Shown: positions 8,487 to 16,241, counted from the first letter of the stretch. The stretch is 64,000 nucleotides of DNA from Streptomyces tauricus (GCF_014650955.1 NZ_BMVY01000005.1:1-64000), one strand, 5' to 3'. Made by a program: numbers and translations. The notes: a model not told the origin generated them from the sequence alone.

Positions 8487-9650
8487 ATGGGGGCCATGGA
8501 CGTCACCGATGCCACCGCCGTCACCGCTGCCGCTGCCGATACCGCTGCCGCCGCCGCTCCGGTCAGCGCACCCGGCCGCGTGGCCGCCCCCGACGAGGGG
8601 ATCAGCCACGAGGAACTCGCCCTCGCGGCCCGCAACCACGGCCTCCCCCTGGAGGCCCTGCGCTACGACGTGACCCCGCCAGGACTGCACTACATCCTCG
8701 TCCACTACGACATACCGGCCGCCGACGCCGACACCTGGACCCTGCGGATCCACGGCCGCGTCCGTACGCCCCTGACCCTGGACCTGGCCGCCCTGCGCGC
8801 CCTCCCGCCGGTCACCCACCGCGTGACGATGGAGTGCGCGGGCAACGGCCGCGCCCGGCTCGACCCGCGCCCCGTGAGCCAGCCCTGGCTGGTCGAGGCG
8901 GTCGGCACGGCGGACTGGACGGGCGTACCCCTGCGGACGCTGCTCGCCGAGGCGGGAGTGGAGCCGGACGCCGTCGAGGCGGTCTTCACGGGGGCCGACC
9001 ACGGAGTGGAACGCGGCGTCGAACAGGACTACGGCCGCAGCCTCACCGTCGCGGACGCGACCGCCGCCGACCCCGAGGTCCTGGTGGCGTACGAGATGAA
9101 CGGCGCCCCGCTGCCACCGCAGCACGGCTATCCGCTGCGCCTGATCGTCCCCGGCTGGTACGGCATGGCCCATGTGAAGTGGCTGACCGACATCGAGCTG
9201 ACCGACACCCCGTTCACCGGTTTCCAGCAGGCGGTGGCGTACCGCTTCCGCCAGTCCCCCGACGACCCCGGGGAACCGGTCACCCGTATCGCCCCGCGCG
9301 CGCTGATGATCCCGCCCGGCTTCCCCGACTTCATGTCCCGCACCCGGGTCGTACGCCCCGGTCCCGTGCGGTTGGAGGGCCGGGCCTGGTCGGGCCGCGC
9401 GCCGGTCACGAAGGTCGAGGTCAGCGCGGACGACGGCGTGTCCTGGCGGACCGCCGAACTCGCCGCGCCCGAGGGCGGTCCGTGGGCCTGGCGCCACTGG
9501 CACGCGCCCTGGACGGCGACCCCCGGCCGCCACGTCCTGACGGTCCGCGCCACGGACGCCGAGGGCACGGCCCAGCCCCTCACCCAGCCATGGAACCGGG
9601 GAGGCTTCGCCAACAACGAGGTCCAGCGCATCCCGGTGGTCTGCCAGTAA
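8487..9650 (+). CDS. Sulfite oxidase-type molybdopterin oxidoreductase
   Basis: 387 aa. Residues about 50-240 form the oxidoreductase molybdopterin-binding domain: the motif MECAGNGR contains the Cys (residue 117) expected to ligate molybdenum. It is followed by WTGVPLRTLLAEAG, GADHG and the cofactor segment LPPQHGYPLRLIVPGWYGMAHVKWL. Residues about 265-385 form the Mo-co dimerisation domain, with VEVSADDGVSW. There is an Ala-rich leader but no clear twin-arginine signal and no haem domain, so it is a cytoplasmic-looking stand-alone enzyme. Substrate could be sulfite or another oxyanion. A GGGGAG site precedes the start, and ATG 8496 is an alternative. Confidence 0.85.
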   Translation: MGAMDVTDATAVTAAAADTAAAAAPVSAPGRVAAPDEGISHEELALAARNHGLPLEALRYDVTPPGLHYILVHYDIPAADADTWTLRIHGRVRTPLTLDLAALRALPPVTHRVTMECAGNGRARLDPRPVSQPWLVEAVGTADWTGVPLRTLLAEAGVEPDAVEAVFTGADHGVERGVEQDYGRSLTVADATAADPEVLVAYEMNGAPLPPQHGYPLRLIVPGWYGMAHVKWLTDIELTDTPFTGFQQAVAYRFRQSPDDPGEPVTRIAPRALMIPPGFPDFMSRTRVVRPGPVRLEGRAWSGRAPVTKVEVSADDGVSWRTAELAAPEGGPWAWRHWHAPWTATPGRHVLTVRATDAEGTAQPLTQPWNRGGFANNEVQRIPVVCQ

Positions 9651-9684
9651 CCGGGGCCAGGAGCCGGGGCCGGTGGCCGGGGCC

Positions 9685-9716
9685 GGCCTGGGCGCGACTG
9701 CGAGCGCGCCCAGGCC
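9685..9716. terminator. Bidirectional hairpin between convergent genes
   Basis: GGCCTGGGCGCG (9685-9696) is complementary to CGCGCCCAGGCC (9705-9716) with an 8-base loop. It lies between the convergent oxidoreductase and acetyltransferase genes. Confidence 0.6.
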
Positions 9717-9734
9717 GCGCGTCTACGACCGCGC

Positions 9735-10385
9735 TCAGGCGGCGGCCTCCACCAACGCATGCCGGGTCGTGAGCCACACGCTCGCGCCCGGCGCGACGCT
9801 CGCCTGCCGCGGCCCGCGGAACCCGAGGTGGCGCAGTTGGTCCCCGTGCCGTGCGGACAGCGTGACCGCGACGGCGGTGGCGTCCTGCTCGTCGACGGCC
9901 CGCAGCCCGGGAGCCAGCAGAGTGTCGACCACCGTACGGTCCCAGGCATCCGTCTCGTCCGGGGCGCAGACGGCGACCAGCGTCCAGTACGACATCGACC
10001 GACCGGGCACGGCCGCCTGCAGCACGGTCGACAGGAACCCGTGCCGCGGCAGGCAGAAGGCGGGTTCGGCGGCGGAACGGCCGGTGGCGAGTTCGCGGGA
10101 GAGGACGCTCCTGAGGTGCGGTCCGGGAGGGTCGGTGCCGGTTCCGGGCGGCAGCCAGATGGCGGCGGCCAGCAGCGTGCCGTCGTCGTCCCGTTCGGCC
10201 ACCCACACCTGCCCCTGCTCCAGGGCGTGATGGGCCAGCACGAGCCGCATGGCGCGCTGGGCCTGCTCCGAGTGCCCGGCGGAGCTCTGCGTGATCAGCC
10301 GCACCACGGCGGGTACGTCCACGAGTCCGGCGGCGCGCACGGCGGCCCGTACGGGAATCTCAAGGGCGGTCATGGTCATGGTCAT
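9735..10385 (-). CDS. GNAT-family N-acetyltransferase
   Basis: 216 aa. The fold is that of streptomycete GNAT proteins: an N-terminal DVPAVVRLITQSS segment, the central beta strand WVAERDDDGTLLAAAIWLPPG, and a late strand/helix (VAVTLSARHGDQLRHLGF) for acetyl-CoA. The classic RxxGxG/A loop is not obvious, so it may be a divergent member. Two ATGs at the start (MTMTMT) leave 10385, 10379 or 10373 possible. It lies 19 bases downstream of the DMT transporter gene on the same strand, probably as one operon. Confidence 0.68.
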   Translation of the reverse strand: MTMTMTALEIPVRAAVRAAGLVDVPAVVRLITQSSAGHSEQAQRAMRLVLAHHALEQGQVWVAERDDDGTLLAAAIWLPPGTGTDPPGPHLRSVLSRELATGRSAAEPAFCLPRHGFLSTVLQAAVPGRSMSYWTLVAVCAPDETDAWDRTVVDTLLAPGLRAVDEQDATAVAVTLSARHGDQLRHLGFRGPRQASVAPGASVWLTTRHALVEAAA

Positions 10386-10404
10386 GTTCTACGTTCTCCA
10401 TCTT

Positions 10405-11340
10405 TCAGAGGGTGGCCCGGCTCATGCCGGTGAGGTTGACGATGTCGGTCAGTTTGCCGACGCTCCCGCTCCCGTTCCCGCTCCCGGTCTCCTGGACCGG
10501 GACTTCCCGCTCCGCTTCGGCCCGGGGCAGGCTGAGCAGGACGACACCACGGGTGGCCGCGGCGGCACCGGCCAGGGCCAGCAGGCCCCCGAGGCCGCCG
10601 AACCCTCCGTACTGGACACCCTCGCCGAGCAGGGTGACGCCGATGGCGGACGCGGCGACGGGATTGACCAGGGTGAGCACGGCGAGCGGCCCGCCGAGGC
10701 CGCTGCGGTACGCCTGCTGCGAGAGCAGCACCCCCGCCGTCGCGAAGCCCACGGTCAGGACCGCGACCGCCGCGACGCCCCAGGTCGGCGCGGGGCCGAC
10801 GGCGAGCTTCTGCGCCAGCGTGGAGCCGACCCCGGAGGCGATGCCCGAGGCCGCCGCGAAGGCGAGACCGCCGCCCGGGGTGGCGGATCGCCGGCCGGAG
10901 GCGAGACGAACGAGCGCCACGACACCACCGGCGGCGACGAGCGCGACGAGCAGCACCTCGCCGGTCCCCAGGGTGTCGACCGGCGCGGCGCCCGACGCGG
11001 TGGCGGCGAGCAGCGCGGCGAGCCCGACAAGGGTGAAGGCGGTGCCGCGCCACTGCGTTCCGGAGGTCCGTCGCCGCGTGACCAGCGACCCGAGTGGCAC
11101 CGCCACGACCAGACTCAGCGCGCCGAGCGGCTGTACGAGGGTCAGCGGCCCGTACCGCAGGGCCACCACGTGCAGCAGGGCCCCGCCGCCGTTGAGGGCG
11201 ACGGATCCCCACCAGGACGGGCGGGCGAGCGTGGAGCGCAGACGCGCGTCACCGGCGGCGGTCCGTTCCTGGACGACGGCGGCGGTGGCGTAACAGAGGG
11301 CGGAGATGAGGGAGAGGGCGACGGCCAGCAGTACGGTCAC
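10405..11340 (-). CDS. DMT/EamA-type membrane transporter
   Basis: 311 aa from GTG 11340, which has a GGGAGGGG ribosome site; longer ATG extensions run through the regulatory region and are rejected. About ten short membrane helices are visible (LLAVALSLISALCYATAAV, PLTLVQPLGALSLVVAVPLGSLV, EVLLVALVAAGGVVALV, LAVLTLVNPVAASAIGVTLLGE, GLGGLLALAGAAAATRGVVLLS) in the two-repeat layout of drug/metabolite transporters. It is transcribed divergently from an AraC/GyrI-type regulator, with palindromes in the shared 230-bp region, suggesting inducible efflux of a small molecule. Substrate unknown. Confidence 0.78.
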   Translation of the reverse strand: MTVLLAVALSLISALCYATAAVVQERTAAGDARLRSTLARPSWWGSVALNGGGALLHVVALRYGPLTLVQPLGALSLVVAVPLGSLVTRRRTSGTQWRGTAFTLVGLAALLAATASGAAPVDTLGTGEVLLVALVAAGGVVALVRLASGRRSATPGGGLAFAAASGIASGVGSTLAQKLAVGPAPTWGVAAVAVLTVGFATAGVLLSQQAYRSGLGGPLAVLTLVNPVAASAIGVTLLGEGVQYGGFGGLGGLLALAGAAAATRGVVLLSLPRAEAEREVPVQETGSGNGSGSVGKLTDIVNLTGMSRATL

Positions 11341-11403
11341 GGCGCCCCTCCCCTCTTCTCTGATCTTCTGTGAGCTGATCGCGGATCCCGGATCGCGGAT
11401 CGA

Positions 11404-11420
11404 TACGAAACGGTTTCGTA
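11404..11420. promoter_or_regulatory. 17-bp perfect palindrome, TetR-type operator candidate
   Basis: TACGAAACGGTTTCGTA is a perfect dyad around a central G. It sits between the divergent DMT transporter and AraC-type genes, 64 bases upstream of the transporter start. The arms resemble TetR-family operators, yet no TetR gene is present in the window. Confidence 0.7.
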
Positions 11421-11445
11421 CACCCAAACTACGGAAGCCGAAAAC

Positions 11446-11461
11446 GAAACGCAAGCGTTTC
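11446..11461. promoter_or_regulatory. Second palindrome in the divergent promoter region
   Basis: GAAACGCAAGCGTTTC is a perfect 16-bp dyad that shares the GAAAC/GTTTC half-site with the palindrome 42 bases to its left, suggesting two sites for one dimeric repressor. A third, weaker dyad (TAGGA-CGT-TCCTA, 11527-11539) lies closer to the regulator start. Confidence 0.6.
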
Positions 11462-11569
11462 TCTAACTGGCCGACGGGCGCGGTGCCCCCGACCGAACCG
11501 GGCACGAACTGTCGGGTCCGGCACGGTAGGACGTTCCTAACGTGGAGGACGCAAAGGAAGGAGGCCGAG

Positions 11570-12466
11570 TTGCTGGAGCGACTGAACGAGGCTCTGGAAC
11601 ACATCGAGTCGCGTCTCGATCAGCCGATCGAGGTGACCGAACTGGCGCGGATCGCGATGACGTCGGAGTACCACTTCCGCCGGCTGTTCTCCGCGCTGGC
11701 GGGGCTCCCGCTGTCCGAGTACATCCGGCGCAGACGGCTCACCGTGGCGGGCGCCGAGGTGCTGGCCGGGGACCGGACGCTGCTGGAGATCGCGGTGCGG
11801 TACGGCTACGGCTCGGGGGAGGCGTTCGCGCGGGCGTTCCGCGCGGTGCACGGCGTGGGCCCGGGAGAGGCCCGCCGGACCGGCGCCGCCCTGACCTCCC
11901 AGCCCCGGCTGTCCTTCCGCCTGGTCGTAGAGGGGAGCAGCAGCATGCGATACAAGATCGTACAAAAAGAGGAATTCCGGGTGGTCGGGAAGAGAATCCG
12001 GGTCCCGCTGGTCCACGAGGGGATGAACCCGGAGATCGCGGGGTTCATCCGGGGCCTGGCCCCGGACACGGTGGCGCGGATCGCCGCCCTGTCCGACCAG
12101 GAGCCGCGGGGGATCGTGGGGGTGAGCGACAACCTCGACCCGAGCAGGGCGGAGGGAACGGAACTGGACTACTACCACGCGGTGGTGACCGGTACCGGCA
12201 CCACGCCCCCCGCCGACCTGGACCTGGACACCCTCACCGTGCCGCCGGGCACATGGGCGGTCTTCGAGAGCTCGGGCCCGTTCCCGCTGGCACTCCAGCA
12301 CATGTGGCGGGACGTGTTCACACAGTGGTTCCCGTCCAACCCGTACCAGAGCAGGCCGGGCCCGGAGATCCTGCGCACCCACCTGACCCGGGACGGGAAG
12401 GAGGCGGACGCGGAACTGTGGATCCCGGTGGAAGGGCTGGACCGGGCGGCCCGGGTCGAGACATAA
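11570..12466 (+). CDS. AraC-family regulator with GyrI-like effector domain
   Basis: 298 aa from TTG 11570, placed by AAGGAGG at 11557-11563. Residues 1-105 are an AraC double helix-turn-helix (LLERLNEALEHIESRLDQPI, ARIAMTSEYHFRRLFSALAG, LLEIAVRYGYGSGEAFARAFRAVHGVGP). Residues about 125-298 are a GyrI-like small-molecule-binding domain (MRYKIVQKEEFRVVGKRIRV ... WIPVEGL), as in the Rob/SoxS-like, drug-sensing regulators. It is divergent from a DMT transporter, the usual arrangement for a local efflux regulator, so it probably responds to a compound exported by that transporter. Confidence 0.85.
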   Translation: MLERLNEALEHIESRLDQPIEVTELARIAMTSEYHFRRLFSALAGLPLSEYIRRRRLTVAGAEVLAGDRTLLEIAVRYGYGSGEAFARAFRAVHGVGPGEARRTGAALTSQPRLSFRLVVEGSSSMRYKIVQKEEFRVVGKRIRVPLVHEGMNPEIAGFIRGLAPDTVARIAALSDQEPRGIVGVSDNLDPSRAEGTELDYYHAVVTGTGTTPPADLDLDTLTVPPGTWAVFESSGPFPLALQHMWRDVFTQWFPSNPYQSRPGPEILRTHLTRDGKEADAELWIPVEGLDRAARVET

Positions 12467-12489
12467 GGGGAGGCGAGGCCCGTCGAGGC

Positions 12490-12987
12490 CTAGGCGTCGA
12501 GCACCTGTCCGTCCCGCTTCACGACGGGCGGCTCGACGCTCCACGGGAAGTTGATCCACTCGTCGGTGCGCTTCCACACGTACTCGCACTTCACCAGTGA
12601 CTGCGACTTCTCGTAGATGACGGCGGAACGCACCTCGGCGACGGCGTCGACGCAGAAGTCGTGCACGAGCTTCAGCGTCTTGCCGGTGTCGGCCACGTCG
12701 TCCGTGATCAGCACCTTCTTGTCGGAGAAGTCGATGGCGTTGGGCACGGGCGCGAGCATGACCGGCATGTCGAGGGTGGTGCCGACGCCGGTGTAGAACT
12801 CGACGTTCACGAGGTGGATGTTCTTGCAGTCGAGGGCGTAGGCGAGGCCGCCGGCCACGAAGACACCGCCGCGCGCGATGCTCAGCACGATGTCGGGCTC
12901 GTACCCGTCGTCGGCGATGGTCTGGGCAAGCTCACGAACGGCGGTGCCGAACCCCTCGTACGTCAGATTCTCGCGCACGTCGCTCAT
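12490..12987 (-). CDS. Purine/xanthine phosphoribosyltransferase family protein
   Basis: 165 aa from ATG 12987. Type I phosphoribosyltransferase: VLSIARGGVFVAGGLAYALD near the N-terminus, the PRPP-binding loop VLITDDVADTGKTL (residues about 92-105) with paired Asp residues, and a C-terminal hood (KRTDEWINFPW). It transfers a ribosyl phosphate from PRPP to a base, probably a purine. Two further in-frame starts, ATG 13008 and GTG 13029, lie on a tandem 21-bp duplication, so the N-terminus is uncertain by up to 14 residues. The gene follows dcd directly and is probably co-transcribed. Confidence 0.82.
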   Translation of the reverse strand: MSDVRENLTYEGFGTAVRELAQTIADDGYEPDIVLSIARGGVFVAGGLAYALDCKNIHLVNVEFYTGVGTTLDMPVMLAPVPNAIDFSDKKVLITDDVADTGKTLKLVHDFCVDAVAEVRSAVIYEKSQSLVKCEYVWKRTDEWINFPWSVEPPVVKRDGQVLDA

Positions 12988-13029
12988 GCCCTGGTCGCTC
13001 CCGCTCATGTCCTGGTCGCTCCCGCTCAC
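12987..13029 (-). repeat. 21-bp tandem duplication carrying alternative start codons
   Basis: On the minus strand the unit RTGAGCGGGAGCGACCAGGRC occurs twice and a third copy begins ATGAGCGAC. This places in-frame starts at 13029 (GTG), 13008 (ATG) and 12987 (ATG). The first overlaps the dcd stop codon. Confidence 0.8.
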
Positions 13030-13601
13030 ACCTGGGTCCGATGGAAGTTGAGGAAGGAGCGGGAGGCGGTCGGACCGCGCTGCCCCTGGTAGCGGGACCC
13101 GTACCGGTCGCTGCCGTACGGGAACTGGGCCGCCGAGCTGAGCTGGAACATGCACAGCTGCCCGATCTTCATCCCCGGCCAGAGCTTGATGGGCAGGGTC
13201 GCGAGGTTGGACAGCTCAAGGGTCACGTGCCCGGAGAACCCGGGATCGATGAACCCGGCGGTGGAGTGGGTCACGAGCCCGAGCCGCCCGAGCGAACTCT
13301 TGCCCTCGAGCCGGGAGGCGAGATCATCGGGCAGGCTGATGACCTCGTACGTACTGGCCAGCACGAACTCCCCGGGATGCAGGATGAACGGCTCGTCCCC
13401 CTCGGGCTCGACGAGCCGCGTCAGATCGGCCTGCTCGACGGAGGGGTCGATATGGGGGTACCGGTGGTTCTCGAACACCCGGAAGTAGCGGTCGAGCCGC
13501 ACATCGATGCTTGAGGGCTGCACCATGGATTCGTCGTAGGGATCGATCCGCACACGCCCGGCGTCGATCTCGGCCCGGATGTCCTTGTCAGAGAGAAGCA
13601 C
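13026..13601 (-). CDS. dcd: dCTP deaminase
   Basis: 191 aa, normal length for bacterial Dcd. The enzyme converts dCTP to dUTP and ammonia in pyrimidine deoxynucleotide supply. Visible family features are [17 protein letters not shown] at the start, [16 protein letters not shown], the active-site segment [25 protein letters not shown] with its catalytic Glu (HVTLELSN), and the C-terminal [13 protein letters not shown]. The stop overlaps the first possible start of the phosphoribosyltransferase gene, linking two nucleotide-metabolism enzymes. Confidence 0.96.
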   Translation of the reverse strand: MLLSDKDIRAEIDAGRVRIDPYDESMVQPSSIDVRLDRYFRVFENHRYPHIDPSVEQADLTRLVEPEGDEPFILHPGEFVLASTYEVISLPDDLASRLEGKSSLGRLGLVTHSTAGFIDPGFSGHVTLELSNLATLPIKLWPGMKIGQLCMFQLSSAAQFPYGSDRYGSRYQGQRGPTASRSFLNFHRTQV

Positions 13602-13702
13602 GCCCCGAGGATACGCAGAGCGAACGGGCCCGCCACAATCGGTTGATCGTGACGGACCCGCGAGCTACTGAACCACCGACTGCTGAACCACCGACCTACT
13701 GA

Positions 13703-13741
13703 CTGCCTGGCTGCCTGGCTGCCTGGCTGCCTGGCTGCCTG
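13703..13741. repeat. 8-bp tandem repeat (CTGCCTGG)
   Basis: Nearly five perfect copies of CTGCCTGG lie upstream of dcd, preceded by two degenerate copies of a 16-bp unit (ctgaaccaccgac). Perfect 8-bp tandem repeats are prone to length change by slippage. No gene is visible in the stretch. Confidence 0.85.
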
Positions 13742-13772
13742 CATGCTTACTTGCCCGACCGCTTCGTCGCGG

Positions 13773-13934
13773 TCAGCGCTTCTCGAACTCCACCGGTACG
13801 ACATTGCGGAGCCGGGTGCAACGGGGGCAACGGATCAGCCGGCCGGGACCGAGCCGATCGGCTTGCTGCATCGGAAGCGATGCGGTGCTGAACACGTGCC
13901 CCTCGGCACAACGGACGACGGTGCTGCGTTCCAT
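13773..13934 (-). CDS. Small zinc-ribbon protein
   Basis: 53 aa from ATG 13934, which has a GAGG site nine bases upstream. Sequence features are a CAEGH pair (residue 9 onward) and a C-terminal CPRC pair with LGPGRLIRCPRCTRLRN, giving a compact Cys/His zinc-binding site. Arg-rich and cytoplasmic. Very similar short proteins are widespread in streptomycetes as hypotheticals (from memory). Function unknown. The longer 83-residue reading adds an unconvincing leader. Confidence 0.65.
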   Translation of the reverse strand: MERSTVVRCAEGHVFSTASLPMQQADRLGPGRLIRCPRCTRLRNVVPVEFEKR

Positions 13935-14205
13935 CAAGTCCTCAGAGTCCCTTCCCCAAGAGCCGCGTCTGACTGAAGAGGAAGCCACATTACGGGATGA
14001 AAGGGACGGCCTTCCAGGCGGCACTCCGATCCCGCCTGACCCCTCTCCAGCGCCCCCACCGTACGCCTCAACTCCCGCGCCTCGCAGCCCCGTCCATCCC
14101 CCGAAACGCTCCCGGGCCCCACGGCTTCAGCACCGGGGGCCTGGCATGGGGTATGGTGAATCCGCGTTTCCGACCCGGCACGACAACTCGTATCCGGCGT
14201 CTTAC

Positions 14206-14279
14206 GCGGGTGTAGTTTAGTGGTAGAACATCAGCTTCCCAAGCTGAGAGTGCGAGTTCGATTCTCGTCACCCGCTCCA
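14206..14279 (+). tRNA. tRNA-Gly (CCC anticodon)
   Basis: The acceptor stem GCGGGTG pairs with CACCCGC, followed by encoded CCA. The anticodon stem TCAGC/GCTGA encloses loop TTCCCAA, giving anticodon CCC, which reads GGG. The T arm contains TTCGATT. An intrinsic terminator begins eight bases after the CCA. tRNA genes are common integration sites, and the DNA to the right has island-like features. Confidence 0.95.
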
Positions 14280-14286
14280 CGAAGAA

Positions 14287-14314
14287 GGCCCAGGTCATCG
14301 ACCCGGGCCTTTTT
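14287..14314 (+). terminator. Intrinsic terminator of tRNA-Gly
   Basis: GGCCCAGGT and ACCCGGGCC form a hairpin with one mismatch, followed by TTTTT. A real U-tract is unusual in this GC-rich window. Confidence 0.85.
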
Positions 14315-14432
14315 GCTGTCCTCGCGGATCACTCGTCGCGTGCCGGATCCGTGCCGGATGGTTGGGTAAGTAGGGCTCACCACTTCATGGCGGCCGCCCA
14401 CAGCGAGCGCCGTCTCTGCAAGGCTCCTTGAC

Positions 14433-14831
14433 TCACACCTTCTCCGCGCTCAGGCGTGGATGCTCGGCAGTGAGCAACCCGATGTCTTCCACGTCCGAAG
14501 TCAGGATGGTCACCCGGCCGGGGTGCTGCAGGGCGGTCGCGCACACCATCGCGTCGATGGCGTACTTGTGGCCGTGCAGCCCCGCCGCACGCAGCAAAGC
14601 GGCAGCGGATTGCGCAACGGCTTGGGTGACCGGCTCAACGCTCAGGCGGGACAGGGTCCACTTCAGTGCCGCGTCGTTCATCTGCGGGTGGATCACCTCG
14701 ACCAGCACGGCGGCCGAGGTGAACACCGACAGGTCCGCGTCGCGAGCCGCCGTCAGCCACTCATGAATTTCCCGATCACGCTGTACGGCCTTTGCCAGGC
14801 CCTCGCTGTCCAGGACCAGGACACCGCTCAC
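14433..14831 (-). CDS. PIN-domain ribonuclease toxin (VapC-like)
   Basis: 132 aa. PIN fold with the expected acidic metal residues: Asp in LVLDSEGL (residue 8), Glu in VLVEVIHP, Asp in YAIDAMVCATAL and Asp in ILTSDVEDI. It would cleave RNA with Mg2+ when free of its partner. The GTG start (14831) overlaps the antitoxin stop as GTGA, the normal translational coupling of VapBC-type pairs. It lies next to tRNA-Gly, in DNA with laxer codon third positions than the surrounding genes. Confidence 0.85.
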   Translation of the reverse strand: MSGVLVLDSEGLAKAVQRDREIHEWLTAARDADLSVFTSAAVLVEVIHPQMNDAALKWTLSRLSVEPVTQAVAQSAAALLRAAGLHGHKYAIDAMVCATALQHPGRVTILTSDVEDIGLLTAEHPRLSAEKV

Positions 14832-15109
14832 GCGGACTTTCCAGCACTGGAGGCGTCTCCGAGCAGCCGGGCGCGCTTGGCCGCCACGGCCTCGGGGTCG
14901 GCCGGGCCGTGCACCTCGTCGAAGTCCGCGACCAGCTCGTCCAAGTTGTCCCGCTCGATCTGGCGCTGGGCCGCCTTCTCCAGGTAGGCCGAGACGCCTC
15001 GCTTGCCGACCCGCTCGCGGATCGCATGCAGAGTTCCGGCGGTCAGAGTGACGGAGATACCACTGGTGGGGCCATCGCCGGGTGGGAAGTCCACGTCGTC
15101 ATCAGTCAC
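14828..15109 (-). CDS. Ribbon-helix-helix antitoxin of the PIN toxin
   Basis: 93 aa from GTG 15109. GISVTLTAGTLHAIRERVGKRGVSAYLEKAAQRQIERDNLDEL (residues about 14-56) has the beta strand plus two helices of CopG/RHH antitoxins. The acidic C-terminal segment (VADFDEVHGPADPEAVAAKRARLL) would wrap the toxin. A perfect inverted repeat ten bases upstream of the start is the likely autoregulatory operator. Longer reading upstream (to 15268) lacks conserved sequence. Confidence 0.78.
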   Translation of the reverse strand: MTDDDVDFPPGDGPTSGISVTLTAGTLHAIRERVGKRGVSAYLEKAAQRQIERDNLDELVADFDEVHGPADPEAVAAKRARLLGDASSAGKSA

Positions 15110-15118
15110 ACGTCGAGC

Positions 15119-15137
15119 ATGCCATTGAATATGGCAT
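15119..15137. promoter_or_regulatory. Inverted repeat operator of the toxin-antitoxin operon
   Basis: ATGCCATTGAATATGGCAT has perfect 7-bp arms around TGAAT, just upstream of the antitoxin start on the minus strand. It is AT-rich for this genome and fits a dimeric ribbon-helix-helix binding site overlapping the promoter. Confidence 0.6.
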
Positions 15138-15250
15138 AGCGTGCCGCGGGGCACGATTCCGTGCCCTTCGCCTGCCCGGCTACCGTGGAGCAGAGAGCTT
15201 GGGTACGGCGCTGGCCTTCGGGGCCGGTGGACGCGGGTGAGGGGTAGCCA

Positions 15251-15453
15251 GTGACGAACGGCATTCACCCGGACTGGGGTACCGCCTCCTCGTTGACATC
15301 GACCCGGTACCGGGTCCGCGAGGACCGGACTGCTTCACCGGCCTCCGCCAGCCGGTCCGTGCCGGCTCGGCAGCCGAGACGCCGGACGCGGTCGAGGCCC
15401 GGCGCCGCAGTCGTCCGGAGCAGTACTCCAAACCTCTGGGGCGGGTCCCATGA
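15251..15453 (+). pseudogene. Small ORF with apparent -1 frameshift upstream of the HEAT gene
   Basis: A GTG at 15251 with a strong GAGGGG site opens VTNGIHPDWG in one frame. A second frame continues from about 15280 as YRLLVDIDPVPGPRGPDCF...PEQYSKPLGRVP and ends in TGA at 15451-15453, overlapping the ATG of the next gene as ATGA. The second frame has no start codon of its own after the stop at 15238. Adding one G in the GGGG run at 15275-15279 would join them into a 67-residue protein coupled to the next gene. It is therefore either a frameshift mutation, a homopolymer error or programmed slippage. No family recognised. Confidence 0.5.
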
Positions 15454-16184
15454 CGCATGCCTGCGACTCTTCGCCGAGCGGTCTTCCCGACCCTCGTCGC
15501 ACACTGGCGACCACCGACTGGGCTGCGCTGGAGCACGCTTACGGGTCTGCCACTGACGCGCCCGTGGAGCTGGCCGCGCTTTCGGATCCCGATCAGGGCG
15601 TGCGAACCAAGGCGCTCGACTATCTGTACGGCACCCTGCACCACCAGAACACCCTCTACAGCGCAACCGTGCCCACGGCTCTCTACGTGGCCGCGCTCCT
15701 TGCGGACCCGCGAACGGCCTGGAGTATCGACAAGGAACGCGGTTCTTTCCCCGGGCCCATGCGCGCCGAACTGCTGGCCTGGATCGCTTCCGTCGCGAAC
15801 GAGGTCACCGATGAGGCGGAGAAGGCCAGCCGGCGGTTCGGTTTCCCGCTCGACGGCTACCCGCCGGCTCTGGGCATCCTTGAGATACGCCCCCTGCTGT
15901 TCACCGCCGTGCTTGATGCGACAGACGACGCCGATCTTCACGTACGCGAGGCGGCGATCGCAGCCTGCGTCCCGCTCCTCGACGATCCTCGGCTGCTGCA
16001 CCATCGGCAGGACCTGACACCCCTGATCCGGGAGGTGTTGGGCACGAGCGAGCTGTGGCAGCACCGCGAACGAGCGATCGATGCGCTGGACGCATGGGGC
16101 GAGGACTCCTCAGGACTCGAAGGGCAGCGAAACCCCTTCGCGTTCTGCGACACCGACCTGCCACTCAGCGACTCGTCACCGTAG
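15450..16184 (+). CDS. HEAT-like helical repeat protein
   Basis: 244 aa, almost all helical. It has repeated amphipathic pairs such as PVELAALSDPDQGVRTKALDYLYGTLHHQN, TVPTALYVAALLADP and HVREAAIAACVPLLDDPRLLHHRQDLTPLIREVL, reading as HEAT/armadillo-type units. Cytoplasmic, no catalytic motif. ATG 15450 overlaps the stop of the small upstream ORF. Codon third positions contain far more T and A (CAT, TCT, GGT, CTT, CGA) than neighbouring genes, a sign of acquisition. Function unknown; a protein-binding scaffold or immunity role is speculation. Confidence 0.7.
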   Translation: MTHACDSSPSGLPDPRRTLATTDWAALEHAYGSATDAPVELAALSDPDQGVRTKALDYLYGTLHHQNTLYSATVPTALYVAALLADPRTAWSIDKERGSFPGPMRAELLAWIASVANEVTDEAEKASRRFGFPLDGYPPALGILEIRPLLFTAVLDATDDADLHVREAAIAACVPLLDDPRLLHHRQDLTPLIREVLGTSELWQHRERAIDALDAWGEDSSGLEGQRNPFAFCDTDLPLSDSSP

Positions 16185-16241
16185 GCGGCTCGTTCCGTAA
16201 TCGGCTGGTCCGGGACGTCTCGGTGCCCGCACGATGAGCGC

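Noticed and set aside
11306..11569. N-terminal extension of the AraC/GyrI protein
   Set aside because: It overlaps the divergent operators and ribosome site of the transporter. TTG 11570 follows AAGGAGG.
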